NCBI GenBank assembly: GCA_964591275.1
Contig: CAZQAE010000009.1
Coordinates: 1-64,000, forward strand
DNA length: 64,000 nucleotides
Reading direction: 5' to 3'
Source of the DNA: G963674685 sp964591275
Lineage (GTDB): Bacteria; Lernaellota; Lernaellaia; JACKCT01
The notes under the pieces are model-generated. The model saw only the letters and a list, made by a program, of their open reading frames with translations, had not been told where the DNA came from and did not search any database. Positions 42,431 to 51,988 of the stretch are shown piece after piece (the stretch's first letter is position 1; each line of letters starts with the position of its first letter). Both the position numbers and the translations under genes were made by a program.

Positions 42431-44698
42431 TTAATCCCACATGTCATCGTCATCCCACCAGTCGTCGTCGCCCCACCCTTGCCTGCCGTCCTCATAAGGC
42501 AGATCGTCAGAGGCAAGGTCCGTCACACTTTCGATTTCGGTGACAACAAGAGCAGCATCGGAGATTGTGTAAAGGTAATCGCCGATAACAACGCATCGAC
42601 GCACCGTCGGCATATCGCCAAAACTTTCACTTTCGGGCTCGGCTTCATAGTTCGAGTGATCGATATAGCCGAGCATGTCGAATCCGCCGTCGGCGGTCAC
42701 ATCATAAAGATATACGCCGGAATATGCGCCATCCGTCGGCGGAGCCGCATCCCGAAACAAAGGAGGATCCACCGGTTCGTCGTCATCGAACGAGACATCG
42801 TCGTCGTCATTCCAGACATCATCATCATCCCAGTCATCGTCGTCGCCCCAGTCATCCCAGCCCCATTCTCTAACCGGAACGGCCATCAGATCCATCGGGC
42901 TATAAAACATGAAAGCCTTGTGATCGTACATGGCTTCGGATGTGGCGTCCCAGCCTTCGGCGACGACCTCGCGAAAGGCGAGAACCGGATCGGCAAAATC
43001 GGAAATGTCGAATAGCTGCAACACAACGCCGCCGGTGGAGTTCCACTCATCTCCATCCTCACCGATGGTCAGGATATGGTTGTCGTCAAATGCGTGGATA
43101 TAGGTGGAGAATCCGGGGATTTCCAGTTCGCCGATAATGCGGGGATCTGCGGGATTCGACAGGTCGATGGTAAACAGGGGGTCCGACTGTTCAAATGTTA
43201 CAAGATAGCCCTTGTCTCCCATGAAACGGGCGGACTTGATCTCCTCGCCCGGTGCGATCCCTTCGATTCCACCGACGATATCCAGGGAGCCATCCACGGC
43301 TATGAGAACGTGAATATAATTCTTCAAATCGGACCACCAGCCCGTTGACGAGGCAACGCGCAGATACCCGTCCTTTTCGCTCATAGAGAACTGATTGAGG
43401 ACGAAGCCCGCGATTTCCCCGCTGGCGATGTACTCCGCCTGGATTTGTTGGTCCTTCAGGACGAATTTGTGAATCCACGATTTCTGAATATTGTCATCAT
43501 CGTACCAGGTCTGCCAGGACTCCGCGGTGTTGCTGATGTAAAGGGCCTGCGTGGATGCATAGATGAGTTGGCCGTCCGCCAAAAGCGCGATATCCGGCAG
43601 CTTTGTAGTCGGCGCATCGAGATTGATGGTCATCACCGTGGAAACACTGTGCCCCATAGGATCGTCCGGGCGAAAATAATCCTCGCATTCGGAGATGAAT
43701 CCGCTGCTTGTTTGCGCGCCGATGATTTCAAAATAACGCGGCAGCCAGTCATCCAGGGTCATGGAAATCACTTGAGTGCGAATCTGGTTCATCAAATTGT
43801 CATACGCGGCCCGCAGTGCCTGCTCGTCGAGTTCGCCGTCTTGGCTATAAGACCAGGGATCGATCCAGGTATTGTAATTGGGGACCTGCGGCGCGGTGTT
43901 TAAAACCAGGCGCATGAGGTTGTTGATGAGCCGCGATTGCAGATAAGCGCCTTCGGTGTACAGTTTGCGAATCACGGTCGGAACACCCGGATTCGCCGTA
44001 TCAACGAATGTCAGCAGCAAAATGTTCCAATACAGGTCATCGCGCTCAACAGCCGGCCAGACATCTTCGGGCAATTCCGCGGGACTTAACTCCGAGAAAA
44101 CCACCACAAGGTCGTCGTATAAAAACATCTCTAAAGTTCGACCTTCAATATCCAGGCGAGACAGCTCCCGCGTTTCGACCGGGGGAGCGGGATCGAAAAG
44201 CATGAGGTTGCCGCCGGCCAGGAGGTAAAGAAGATCTCCGTCGGTTTTGACGATGTCCGCTTCGTCGACGCCATCCTCCTGCACGTTCGTGTCCGAGTGG
44301 TCGTCGTCGTCGGCGTTTTCGTCGTCATCGCCGGCCTGATCGTCATCTGGAAAAAAATCATCGTCGGCGTCGTCATCCCAACCATCATCATCCCAATCGA
44401 CGTCATCGTCCCACCAATCACCGCCCCAATCCAGGGAGTTTTCGTAGTTTTGATCGATGGCTCTTTGCGCCTGCAGGGTCAAGGTGCGTTGTATCCATTC
44501 CAGAACATCATCACAGTCCTGGCATCGGTGCAGCCCTTCCTTTGTATTCACATCATGGTCATCGGTGTCATCATCATCATCGCCGTAGGGCGAAAAATCA
44601 TCGTCATCATCGCTGGCGTCCGGCTTTTCGCACGCGCCAAGAAAAGACACACACAACGCGAACATTGCGATCATCAGAAACAATCTTAGCCTACGCAT
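42431..44698 (-). CDS. Poly-Asp lipoprotein with secreted beta-propeller domain
   Basis: ATG 44698 with GGAGGG upstream. Lipobox LGAC (acyl-Cys 23), a DDDDDF/GDDDDDTDD spacer, a short Cys pair (CQDC), a second Asp/Trp-rich stretch, then a beta-propeller domain of about 560 residues. That domain begins DTNVQEDGVDEADIVKTDG, the hallmark of the PF09826 Beta_propel family. The C-terminus is again Asp/Trp-rich (GDDDWWDDDD), and another Asp run interrupts the propeller near residue 630. Archaeal and bacterial members are exported and of unknown role. A promoter-like TATAAT and a dyad lie upstream. Confidence 0.8.
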   Translation of the reverse strand: MRRLRLFLMIAMFALCVSFLGACEKPDASDDDDDFSPYGDDDDDTDDHDVNTKEGLHRCQDCDDVLEWIQRTLTLQAQRAIDQNYENSLDWGGDWWDDDVDWDDDGWDDDADDDFFPDDDQAGDDDENADDDDHSDTNVQEDGVDEADIVKTDGDLLYLLAGGNLMLFDPAPPVETRELSRLDIEGRTLEMFLYDDLVVVFSELSPAELPEDVWPAVERDDLYWNILLLTFVDTANPGVPTVIRKLYTEGAYLQSRLINNLMRLVLNTAPQVPNYNTWIDPWSYSQDGELDEQALRAAYDNLMNQIRTQVISMTLDDWLPRYFEIIGAQTSSGFISECEDYFRPDDPMGHSVSTVMTINLDAPTTKLPDIALLADGQLIYASTQALYISNTAESWQTWYDDDNIQKSWIHKFVLKDQQIQAEYIASGEIAGFVLNQFSMSEKDGYLRVASSTGWWSDLKNYIHVLIAVDGSLDIVGGIEGIAPGEEIKSARFMGDKGYLVTFEQSDPLFTIDLSNPADPRIIGELEIPGFSTYIHAFDDNHILTIGEDGDEWNSTGGVVLQLFDISDFADPVLAFREVVAEGWDATSEAMYDHKAFMFYSPMDLMAVPVREWGWDDWGDDDDWDDDDVWNDDDDVSFDDDEPVDPPLFRDAAPPTDGAYSGVYLYDVTADGGFDMLGYIDHSNYEAEPESESFGDMPTVRRCVVIGDYLYTISDAALVVTEIESVTDLASDDLPYEDGRQGWGDDDWWDDDDMWD

Positions 44699-44714
44699 GT
44701 CCACACCCTCCACA

Positions 44715-44765
44715 TTAGAACGCCTCTATGTGTTCTAAAATCCTAATAACATCTTGTGAATTATA
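44715..44765 (-). promoter_or_regulatory. TATAAT promoter element and operator-like dyad of the propeller gene
   Basis: A perfect -10 TATAAT on the minus strand at 44760-44765, with only a poor -35 (TTGATT, 15 bases away). Between it and the gene is the dyad TTAGAAC-N10-GTTCTAA (44715-44738), placed near the expected transcription start as a repressor site would be. It is not a LexA consensus I recognise. Confidence 0.4.
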
Positions 44766-44955
44766 ACATAAAAACACGAAAATCAACATAATAATGCCGA
44801 TTTTATCAGCAAATCGCCTTTTTATTCCAGGACCACCAAATCACGCGCCCCATCGCGGAATTATTTTTTGGCAAAGGCCGACGATATGGAATTGGCCGTT
44901 TGGCTATGATAAACTCCGGCCTTGCGCATTAACGCCAGGATAAATTTCTAAAATA

Positions 44956-45915
44956 ATGAATTCAACCAAGCGCGCGCCCCGAAATAGAACCATCGATCTT
45001 TGCCGCGAGGAAAGAACTCGTTTTGAGGGAAAGCTCCAGCGCCTGGCCGGGTTGCAAAGCGTAATGGACCTTTTGGACAAAACCATCTGCATGGACCTTT
45101 ACAACGCGCTGCCGCTTTTGCCCGACCATTTCGTGGACCTTCTTATTATCGACCCGCCCTATAATCTCAACAAAATTTTTGGGGCGAAGAAATTCAAAAA
45201 GATGAAAGACGAGGACTACGGCGCATGGGTCGATTCATGGCTCGGTCCCCTGGTCCGAACTTTGAAAGAGACAGCCTCCGTTTACATCTGCTGCGACTGG
45301 CGATCCTCAGCCGCGGTTGAAGGCGTCGCCAAAAAATATTTCAAAATGCGCAATCGGATCACCTGGGAGCGCGAAAAAGGGCGCGGCGCCAAAAGCAACT
45401 GGAAAAACAGCGCGGAAGATATCTGGTTTTGCACAATGTCCGGGGACTATGCCTTCAATGTTGACGCCGTGAAGCAAAAACGGCGGGTTCTGGCGCCGTA
45501 CACGGATAAGGACGGCGAACCCAAGGATTGGGTTAAAGGCAAAGAGGGCGATTTTCGCCTCACTCATCCCTCGAACCTCTGGACGGACATCACGGCGCCC
45601 TTCTGGTCCATGCCGGAAAATACCGACCATCCCACGCAAAAGCCGGAAAAGCTTTTGGCGAAGATCATTCTCGCTTCATCCGGCAAAGGTGATGTCGTTC
45701 TCGATCCCTTTGCCGGCACCGGGACGACTTCGGTTGTCGCCAAAAAACTTGGCCGTCGCTATGTCGGAATAGAGATAGACGAAACCTACTGCTGCTGGGC
45801 AGAGAAACGACTGGCGCTGGCCGAAACCGATAAAACAATCCAGGGTTATTCGGAAGGTGTGTTCTGGGAAAGAAATTCCGGCGGACTCAATGCCGCAAAA
45901 CGCAAAAAGGAATAA
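44956..45915 (+). CDS. DNA methyltransferase (N6-adenine or N4-cytosine, beta type)
   Basis: Amino-methyltransferase of 319 residues. The catalytic motif IV is DPPYNL (near residue 72), and the SAM-binding motif I comes after it as VVLDPFAGTGTTSVVAKKLGRRYVGIE. That order (IV before I) defines the beta class. DHPTQKPEKL before motif I is typical. Because DPPY occurs with both adenine and cytosine N4 enzymes, the base is uncertain; adenine is more common. There is no restriction endonuclease gene beside it, so it is a solitary methylase, perhaps regulatory, or a defence remnant. Confidence 0.85.
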   Translation: MNSTKRAPRNRTIDLCREERTRFEGKLQRLAGLQSVMDLLDKTICMDLYNALPLLPDHFVDLLIIDPPYNLNKIFGAKKFKKMKDEDYGAWVDSWLGPLVRTLKETASVYICCDWRSSAAVEGVAKKYFKMRNRITWEREKGRGAKSNWKNSAEDIWFCTMSGDYAFNVDAVKQKRRVLAPYTDKDGEPKDWVKGKEGDFRLTHPSNLWTDITAPFWSMPENTDHPTQKPEKLLAKIILASSGKGDVVLDPFAGTGTTSVVAKKLGRRYVGIEIDETYCCWAEKRLALAETDKTIQGYSEGVFWERNSGGLNAAKRKKE

Positions 45916-45985
45916 GTCACCGGATTTCCCTAACGATTCATTTTTCAGCGCTTCGATGCTATCATTCGCGCAAGGAGGTTCTACG

Positions 45986-46654
45986 ATGAAAAAAGCGACA
46001 CTGATCTTTTGGTTGATAATCATTTTGTCCCTGGGAATTTCAGGGCTGACGGCATGCGCCAGCGGCGACGACGATGACGATGAGGCAGCGGATGCAGACG
46101 ATGATGGCGATGATGACAGTGACGATGATGATGGAGCAGATAATTCCTGCGGCATCAATTATAGCGCCGACACCGGCCGTGACGGCTCTGCCGACGAGTG
46201 CGGCAACGTGGATATGATCAACGTGGACCGCCTGGCGCATCCGGACGAAAGCGACTGCGCCCCGGCCATTCAATGGCATGCCGGCCTGGCGGCCGTCGCC
46301 CTGGCGCACTCCAAAGACATGTGCGATCGTGATTTCTTTGACCATGTCAATCTCGACGGAGATAGTCCCTTTGATCGCATGGACGATGCGGGAGTCAACT
46401 ACGTAGCCGCCGGCGAAAATATTGCGTGGGGCATGGGCTATACGGTCCAGAATCTTCAGGATGCTTTCATGAACGAGCCGGAATGCGAACTCAATCACCG
46501 CAGCAACATTCTCGCCCGTGATTTCACGCATGTGGGCGTGGGCATCTACGACTGCCCCGATGGCTCGTTCTATCTCACGCAGGATTTCGGAACTTTCAGT
46601 TTCGACGACATCCGGTCGGACTCGCACGATTACTGCCCGAATTTCGAGCAGTAA
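45986..46654 (+). CDS. Poly-Asp lipoprotein with CAP/SCP domain
   Basis: ATG 45986 has a perfect AAGGAGG. Lipobox LTAC (acyl-Cys 24), then GDDDDDEAADADDDGDD and more Asp to about residue 50, then a CAP (SCP/PR-1) domain of 160 residues. CAP signatures: AALAHSKDM-like AVALAHSKDM, FFDHVNLDGDSPFDRMDDAG, AAGENIAWG, ELNHRSNIL and THVGVGIYDC. Secreted CAP proteins are known in many bacteria; some bind lipids or metals, and most are uncharacterised. It has the usual His/Glu set apparently complete. Anchored in a membrane, probably the outer one, by the shared cassette. Confidence 0.85.
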   Translation: MKKATLIFWLIIILSLGISGLTACASGDDDDDEAADADDDGDDDSDDDDGADNSCGINYSADTGRDGSADECGNVDMINVDRLAHPDESDCAPAIQWHAGLAAVALAHSKDMCDRDFFDHVNLDGDSPFDRMDDAGVNYVAAGENIAWGMGYTVQNLQDAFMNEPECELNHRSNILARDFTHVGVGIYDCPDGSFYLTQDFGTFSFDDIRSDSHDYCPNFEQ

Positions 46655-46667
46655 AGAAAGCTTGGTA

Positions 46668-47170
46668 CAATGAACAATTAGCAATGAACAATGAACAATG
46701 ACCCGGAAAAAGCCTTTGCCGCCCAATCCAGCGTATGAAAAAGCCTATGCACTGGCTGTTCGCATTGTTAATGCCTACCGTTTTCTTGTCGATGAAAAAA
46801 AGGAATATGTCCTTTCAAAGCAATTGCTTCGCAGCGGCACATCTATTGGCGCAAATTTAGCCGAAGCAAATGGAGCCATATCCAATGCTGATTTCTCGGC
46901 CAAAATATCCATTTCGTATAAGGAAACGCTGGAGACCAAGTATTGGCTGGATTTATTAAATGAGACTTCATACATTGACAAGAGGTCTTACGACAGCCTT
47001 TACGCCGATACGGATGAAGTAGCGGCAATCCTATTTGCTATTTTAAAGAAGACAAGAATCAAAAGGCAATGAACAGTGAACAATTAGCAATGACCAATTA
47101 TCAATCAGTAATTTGCACTGACCGCTGCTCTTTGCTCATTGTTAATTGTTCATTGTTTATTGATTATTGC
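46668..47170. mobile_element. Heptamer-bracketed four-helix-bundle element
   Basis: Left flank 46668-46701 is ACAATGA, ACAATTA, GCAATGA, ACAATGA, ACAATGA in tandem, and its last ATG is the gene start. Right flank 47067-47109 repeats the same units in direct orientation. A further block at 47131-47170 (TCATTGTTAATTGTTCATTG) is their complement. The ends therefore form an inverted pair around one gene for a four-helix-bundle protein. That family is best known from intervening sequences in 23S rRNA genes. Mobility is inferred, not shown. Confidence 0.5.
46698..47072 (+). CDS. Four helix bundle protein (23S rRNA IVS type)
   Basis: A 124-residue all-helical protein of the S23/IVP family. Signatures are YVLSKQLLRSGTSIGANLAEANGA and the later KISISYKETLETKYWLDLL. 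The family was first found inside intervening sequences of 23S rRNA and is scattered in many genomes as solitary genes; its function is unknown, though a structural or nucleic-acid role is suspected. The start codon is part of the flanking heptamer array, and both sides carry the same repeats. It lies between a CAP lipoprotein and a radical SAM gene with no operon link. Confidence 0.88.
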   Translation: MTRKKPLPPNPAYEKAYALAVRIVNAYRFLVDEKKEYVLSKQLLRSGTSIGANLAEANGAISNADFSAKISISYKETLETKYWLDLLNETSYIDKRSYDSLYADTDEVAAILFAILKKTRIKRQ

Positions 47171-47180
47171 AGGCGCGCAC

Positions 47181-48155
47181 ATGGCTCATAACAAACTCAA
47201 ACTCTTGTTGGCCTTCGCCGGAGTAAAGCTGCTGGGTCGGCGCGTTCCCTTGCACGTGAGCTGGGTTGTGACCAGCCGATGCAACCTGCGCTGCACCTAT
47301 TGCAACAGGCCTGACACCGACCCCGGGGAATTGACGACCGGGGAGGCGACAGCGCTTATAGACGATCTGGCGCGCTCGGGCTGCGCCCACGTATCCATCA
47401 CCGGCGGAGAACCGCTACTCAGAAAAGACCTGCCGATTCTCATGGCGCGCATCGTAGCCAGCGGCATGAGAATCAACATGAACACAAACGGCCTCCTATT
47501 GCCCGAACACTTAAGCGCGGTGCGCCTGGCCAATTCCGTTGTCATCAGCCTCGACGGCCCGCCGGAACTCAACGACGCGATACGAGGCCGGGGCGCGTGG
47601 GATGGCGCCATGCGCGGCGCCGAGCAAGTGCGAAACATTGGATTGCCGCTGACATTTTATACGGTGATCGGAAAAACCAATGTTGGCGAACTGCGTTACC
47701 TGGTTGAACTGGCGGACCGGATGCACGCGCGCGTGTTTTTTCAGCCCGGCGCCCGGCAAGTCCTGGGTTCTGAATGTGGGGAAAACCTGGACGCGGCGGC
47801 CCCTGAAGATTATCGGCGGGCGATTGATGAGCTAATCGAATGGAAAAAGCGGGGACGTCCCATCGGCAACAGCGTCGCCGCGCTGAGATATTTGCGTCAC
47901 TGGCCCGATGAAAAGCCTATGCCAAGCATGGGCGGCAGGCTTTACGTGCGCATTGACTCTGATGGCCATGTCCGCACCAGCGGTCGCGTGCCGAGGGGTG
48001 AATATAATTCAGCCTTGAGATCGGGGGGCATCATAGCGGCCATGCAAAAAATTTCCGCGCCGCAATCCGACAGCACATACAGCGCCGCCCGCGTTGAGGT
48101 CAATCTCATGGCGCAAGGATCGCCCGGCACCCTGTGGAATTTTCTAAAGAAATGA
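47181..48155 (+). CDS. Radical SAM protein
   Basis: N-terminal radical SAM core: the CNLRCTYC cluster motif (CxxxCxxC), SITGGEPLLRKDL (GGEP), NMNTNG and VVISLDGP. About 325 residues from ATG 47181. The fold fits enzymes of the MoaA/PqqE/SPASM superfamily. The C-terminal part has the layout of a SPASM/twitch region but lacks its cysteines: APQSDSTYSAARVEVN stands where relatives, as I recall them, have a Cys-rich motif before ARVELN. An extra FeS cluster is thus unlikely, and function is open. The frame extends upstream to 47139 only through the heptamer repeats. Confidence 0.8.
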   Translation: MAHNKLKLLLAFAGVKLLGRRVPLHVSWVVTSRCNLRCTYCNRPDTDPGELTTGEATALIDDLARSGCAHVSITGGEPLLRKDLPILMARIVASGMRINMNTNGLLLPEHLSAVRLANSVVISLDGPPELNDAIRGRGAWDGAMRGAEQVRNIGLPLTFYTVIGKTNVGELRYLVELADRMHARVFFQPGARQVLGSECGENLDAAAPEDYRRAIDELIEWKKRGRPIGNSVAALRYLRHWPDEKPMPSMGGRLYVRIDSDGHVRTSGRVPRGEYNSALRSGGIIAAMQKISAPQSDSTYSAARVEVNLMAQGSPGTLWNFLKK

Positions 48156-48207
48156 CAAATTTAACATACGAAATGGAAACCGTTCCGACAAATCCCGGTT
48201 ACGGCGT

Positions 48208-48293
48208 TGTAGGAACGACATTCTTGTCGTGACCGCTTGACCAAAGCTCAGAACACATCCCCACAATTCGCGACAGGAATGTCGCTCCTACAC
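48208..48293. repeat. REP-like inverted pair
   Basis: GTAGGAACGACATTCTTGTC at 48208 and its approximate complement GACAGGAATGTCGCTCCTAC at 48272-48291 face each other across 40 bases. Each arm is itself a small palindrome (CGACATTCTTGTCG). They lie between two convergent genes, a usual REP position. Related shorter pieces occur near 7120-7150, 10842-10868, 53190-53213 and 54145-54170. Confidence 0.6.
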
Positions 48294-48304
48294 TAACAAC
48301 TGGT

Positions 48305-49366
48305 CTAAAATAGAGGAATCAGGCTCGCGGCGTTTTTTTCCGGCGATTTTTCGAGGGGCGGAAAGGGCATCGTGAGAACGATTTCATCATCTTCATTGAT
48401 GGTCGCCAGGATATTTCCCGTTTCCTCCGTGATGTACAGGTCCATCCCCGTGGCTTCGTATGCGTCGAGGGTTGTCTGATGAGGGTAGCCCAGGCTGTTT
48501 TCCCCGACTGAGACAATGCCGACGGGCGCCGTAGCTATATCGATAAACCCCTGTATTGAAGGACCGGCGTGGCATGGGACTTTCAAAACATCGGAAGGCA
48601 GCAAGTCGGACCAGGCCGCCATCAGATAACTTTGCTCTTCGATTTCGGCGTCGGCGCCGAAAAGAAAAGTTTTGCCATCATAGGAAATCAACAGCACCAT
48701 CGAGTTGTCGTTGACTCTCGGGAAATCGGCCAGCGTTGACAGTACGCGCAACGCAGCCTGCCCAATATATTCAACGTAACCGAAACTCGGATAAAATACT
48801 TCTCCGCTCCAGTCGTTGCGAGCGAGATCGTAAACGTCGTATCCGTCGTCGCCCGGAAGCTCGTCGCCGTTTTCCCAAAGTTCCATGATTTCAACGCAGT
48901 CGAATAATTCCGACAAACCCCCGCAATGGTCGAAGTGCGGATGCGTCATGATCATGATGTCCAGCGTATCAATGCCGAGTTCCTCCAGCACGGGGCAGAT
49001 GGCGTATTGTCCCTCTCCGACCGTGCCGCCGTCGATGAGCACGTAATGCATGTCCTGCCCATCGGGGATCGATATCAACATCGCGTCGCCGAGTCCGACA
49101 TCGAAGTAAAGGACGTTGAATCCTTTCAGTTCCGCGTCGTCGTCCATGTCGTCGTCCGCGTCGTCATCGATATCATCATCGGCATCGTCGTCCACATCGT
49201 CGTCGCCGGTTGTGTTGTCATCCGTATCGTCATCGAGCAGATCGCCGGGGCCGTATGCGTCCTTGGCGGATGTCTTGTTGTCAAAATCACCGCTGCAGGA
49301 AAGCAGCAAAAGGGCAAGGCAAAACACCGCTAAAGTCGATATTTTCACCGCAAAGATTTTTGGCAT
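48305..49366 (-). CDS. Poly-Asp lipoprotein with metallo-beta-lactamase (ComEC-C-like) domain
   Basis: Lipobox LLSC (acyl-Cys 24), then an Asp spacer at about residues 44-78 made of DDDxDD units, then an MBL-fold domain. The domain begins VLYFDVGLGDAMLISIPDG, the form seen in ComEC C-terminal domains, and carries the zinc site THPHFDHCGG (His 142, His 144, Asp 146, His 147). Later ligands are likely the Asp in FLFGADAE and a His near the end (KVPCHAG). So it is probably an exported hydrolase, perhaps a nuclease or phosphodiesterase. Anchored by the same cassette as the other poly-Asp proteins. Confidence 0.82.
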   Translation of the reverse strand: MPKIFAVKISTLAVFCLALLLLSCSGDFDNKTSAKDAYGPGDLLDDDTDDNTTGDDDVDDDADDDIDDDADDDMDDDAELKGFNVLYFDVGLGDAMLISIPDGQDMHYVLIDGGTVGEGQYAICPVLEELGIDTLDIMIMTHPHFDHCGGLSELFDCVEIMELWENGDELPGDDGYDVYDLARNDWSGEVFYPSFGYVEYIGQAALRVLSTLADFPRVNDNSMVLLISYDGKTFLFGADAEIEEQSYLMAAWSDLLPSDVLKVPCHAGPSIQGFIDIATAPVGIVSVGENSLGYPHQTTLDAYEATGMDLYITEETGNILATINEDDEIVLTMPFPPLEKSPEKNAASLIPLF

Positions 49367-49409
49367 GTTTATCCAACCGCGCTAAATTTTCAGGCAAATT
49401 GCTGATGGC

Positions 49410-49490
49410 TTACTTCGTCGCATTGGATGTCAAAACATAGCTAAGCGCGAGAAATCCACCCATTCCGCCGGCCACCACGGGCTGGCACAT
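49410..49490 (-). CDS. Possible second half of a split small membrane protein, 26 aa
   Basis: In the same frame as, and six bases after, the stop of the 28-aa gene. From ATG 49490 it reads MCQPVVAGGMGGFLALSYVL and ends SNATK. It is one short Gly-rich membrane segment. No ribosome-binding site of its own is clear. If the TGA at 49497-49499 were read through, the two pieces would make one 58-residue, two-helix protein. Confidence 0.35.
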   Translation of the reverse strand: MCQPVVAGGMGGFLALSYVLTSNATK

Positions 49491-49496
49491 TATCGA

Positions 49497-49583
49497 TCAG
49501 GTTGAGCCGATGGCCTGGGAAAAAAAGCTGAATCCCAAGCCTGCGGCGATTCCCAAAGCTGTGACCAAGACAGTTTTAATCAT
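49497..49583 (-). CDS. Small membrane protein, 28 aa
   Basis: ATG 49583 has a strong AGGAGG ribosome-binding site. The product, MIKTVLVTALGIAAGLG then FSFFSQAIGST, is a single small-residue-rich membrane helix. It ends in TGA, and the same frame reopens with another membrane-like segment directly after. The strong site argues that it is expressed. Either a true micro-protein or the first half of a broken two-helix protein. Confidence 0.45.
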   Translation of the reverse strand: MIKTVLVTALGIAAGLGFSFFSQAIGST

Positions 49584-49730
49584 GGCGCCTCCTCTTAAGT
49601 CAACTATAACCACGAAAATAAAATAGTTGAAAGCGGCGCTTTGAAAATCGATCCTGCGCGTACGATACCACACAAAAGCTTTTTGGGTTATAATGCGTGT
49701 CGCAAAACGCTTTTGATAAAGGAGCTGGCT

Positions 49731-50591
49731 ATGCTTAATAAAAATCTGATTATTGTTTTTCTGGTTGCACTTTTTGCCGCAGCCTTTGTCGCCGCACCAG
49801 CCTTCGCGCAAGGCGACGAAGATGGGGAAGACCGAGCGGAAGAAGGTGATGAAGATGGAGAAAACGGAGCGGAAGAAGGCGATGAAGGCGACGCTGAAGA
49901 AAAAACCGTGGCACCCGAGGAGCCTGTCGCCGAGGCAGTTGAAGAGCAGAAAAAGCCCGAACCCACGGCTGATCCCGAACGTCCCTGGTGCGTGCTGGTT
50001 GGCCGCTTGGCCTTCGGCGGCGGCGCCGGCAGTTTCAGCGGGGAGTGGGATTTCATGAATAACACGGTCAACTATGAAGAAGATGTTGACATGGAATCGG
50101 TGAGCCACAGCGCCTTTATTCCCGAGGTCTTTTTCATGCCGACCAAGGCACGGCAATTCATCATATCCGCCTCGATCCCCATGGGCAGCGGCAATGGCAA
50201 GCTCGACAGCGACTTTGTATTTCAGGACGACGACTTCAATTACGGATTCACCTTTGCCAATCTCGGATTGGGATACCAGTGGTTTTTCGGGCAGCTGGAA
50301 AAAACAAATCTCATGCTGATGACGCATTTTGGGCGTGGGCGATACTGGATGCGAATCGAGCCGAACGATATGCGCGACGAGCGCAAAACCAGGGCCATGA
50401 AGGCCTGGGATTTTGACCTGTCCATCGGCAGTTTCCACCGCTTCGACAACCGTTTCGTTTTTGGCGCCACGCTGGACTACTGGGCGCTTGGCTTTGACGA
50501 CCAGGCCGGCTCGGAGGATTACGTGAATACCTATGCCAAAGGAGGTCTGGCCGGCATGCGCCTGAATCTCCTGGCCGGATACGCGTTTTAG
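49731..50591 (+). CDS. Outer-membrane beta-barrel-like protein with acidic N-terminal repeat
   Basis: ATG 49731 with AAGGAG upstream. Signal peptide (ending AFA before Gln 27), then a Glu/Asp/Gly repeat of about 25 residues (GDEDGEDRAEEGDEDG), a Pro/Glu linker, and a barrel-like region of about 190 residues. Alternating aromatic/hydrophobic strands are visible (FTFANLGLGYQWFFGQL, FVFGATLDYWALGF). The chain ends LLAGYAF, and a C-terminal Phe is the usual signal for insertion by BamA. So it is probably an 8- to 10-stranded outer-membrane protein. Function unknown. Confidence 0.65.
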   Translation: MLNKNLIIVFLVALFAAAFVAAPAFAQGDEDGEDRAEEGDEDGENGAEEGDEGDAEEKTVAPEEPVAEAVEEQKKPEPTADPERPWCVLVGRLAFGGGAGSFSGEWDFMNNTVNYEEDVDMESVSHSAFIPEVFFMPTKARQFIISASIPMGSGNGKLDSDFVFQDDDFNYGFTFANLGLGYQWFFGQLEKTNLMLMTHFGRGRYWMRIEPNDMRDERKTRAMKAWDFDLSIGSFHRFDNRFVFGATLDYWALGFDDQAGSEDYVNTYAKGGLAGMRLNLLAGYAF

Positions 50592-50604
50592 CGCCAAGCG
50601 CCAA

Positions 50605-50642
50605 GGCATGAAGTATGAAGTAAAAAGTATGAAGTATGAGTT
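50605..50642. repeat. Heptamer array, AGTATGA family
   Basis: Five tandem units, mainly AGTATGA with one AGTAAAA, directly after the barrel gene stop. Same unit and orientation as 586-656. Confidence 0.75.
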
Positions 50643-50726
50643 TCGGAGGCACTATCCGGCTGCTCCTGAGGGATGACGACAAGCAAGATTGCCGAATTCC
50701 CTTTTTTTTACTTGAGCAAACGTGAA

Positions 50727-50759
50727 AACCCGCCCCAAGCGACAGGGCGGGTTGTTTTT
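50727..50759 (+). terminator. Bidirectional intrinsic terminator
   Basis: Nine-base stem AACCCGCCC / GGGCGGGTT with a 9-base loop, followed by GTTTTTG on the plus strand and by TTTTC on the minus strand. It lies between the convergent barrel gene and the lipoprotein gene at 50790, and can serve both. Confidence 0.75.
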
Positions 50760-50789
50760 GTCTTATGTGGCGTCGAAAAGGATAAAAAC

Positions 50790-51890
<1,101 letters not shown>

Positions 51891-51988
51891 GAACCTTTCC
51901 TCCACCACTACGAAAATTTATTGCGCGGCAAATCCATTTTCATAGCCGCAATAATACCAGATTTGCTTTAGCGCGCAAAGCTCAGAGG

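Noticed and set aside
49584..50609. Long minus-strand frame upstream of the 28-aa membrane peptide
   Set aside because: It is antisense to the barrel protein gene, which has a signal peptide and a strong ribosome-binding site; only its last 28 codons look like a gene.
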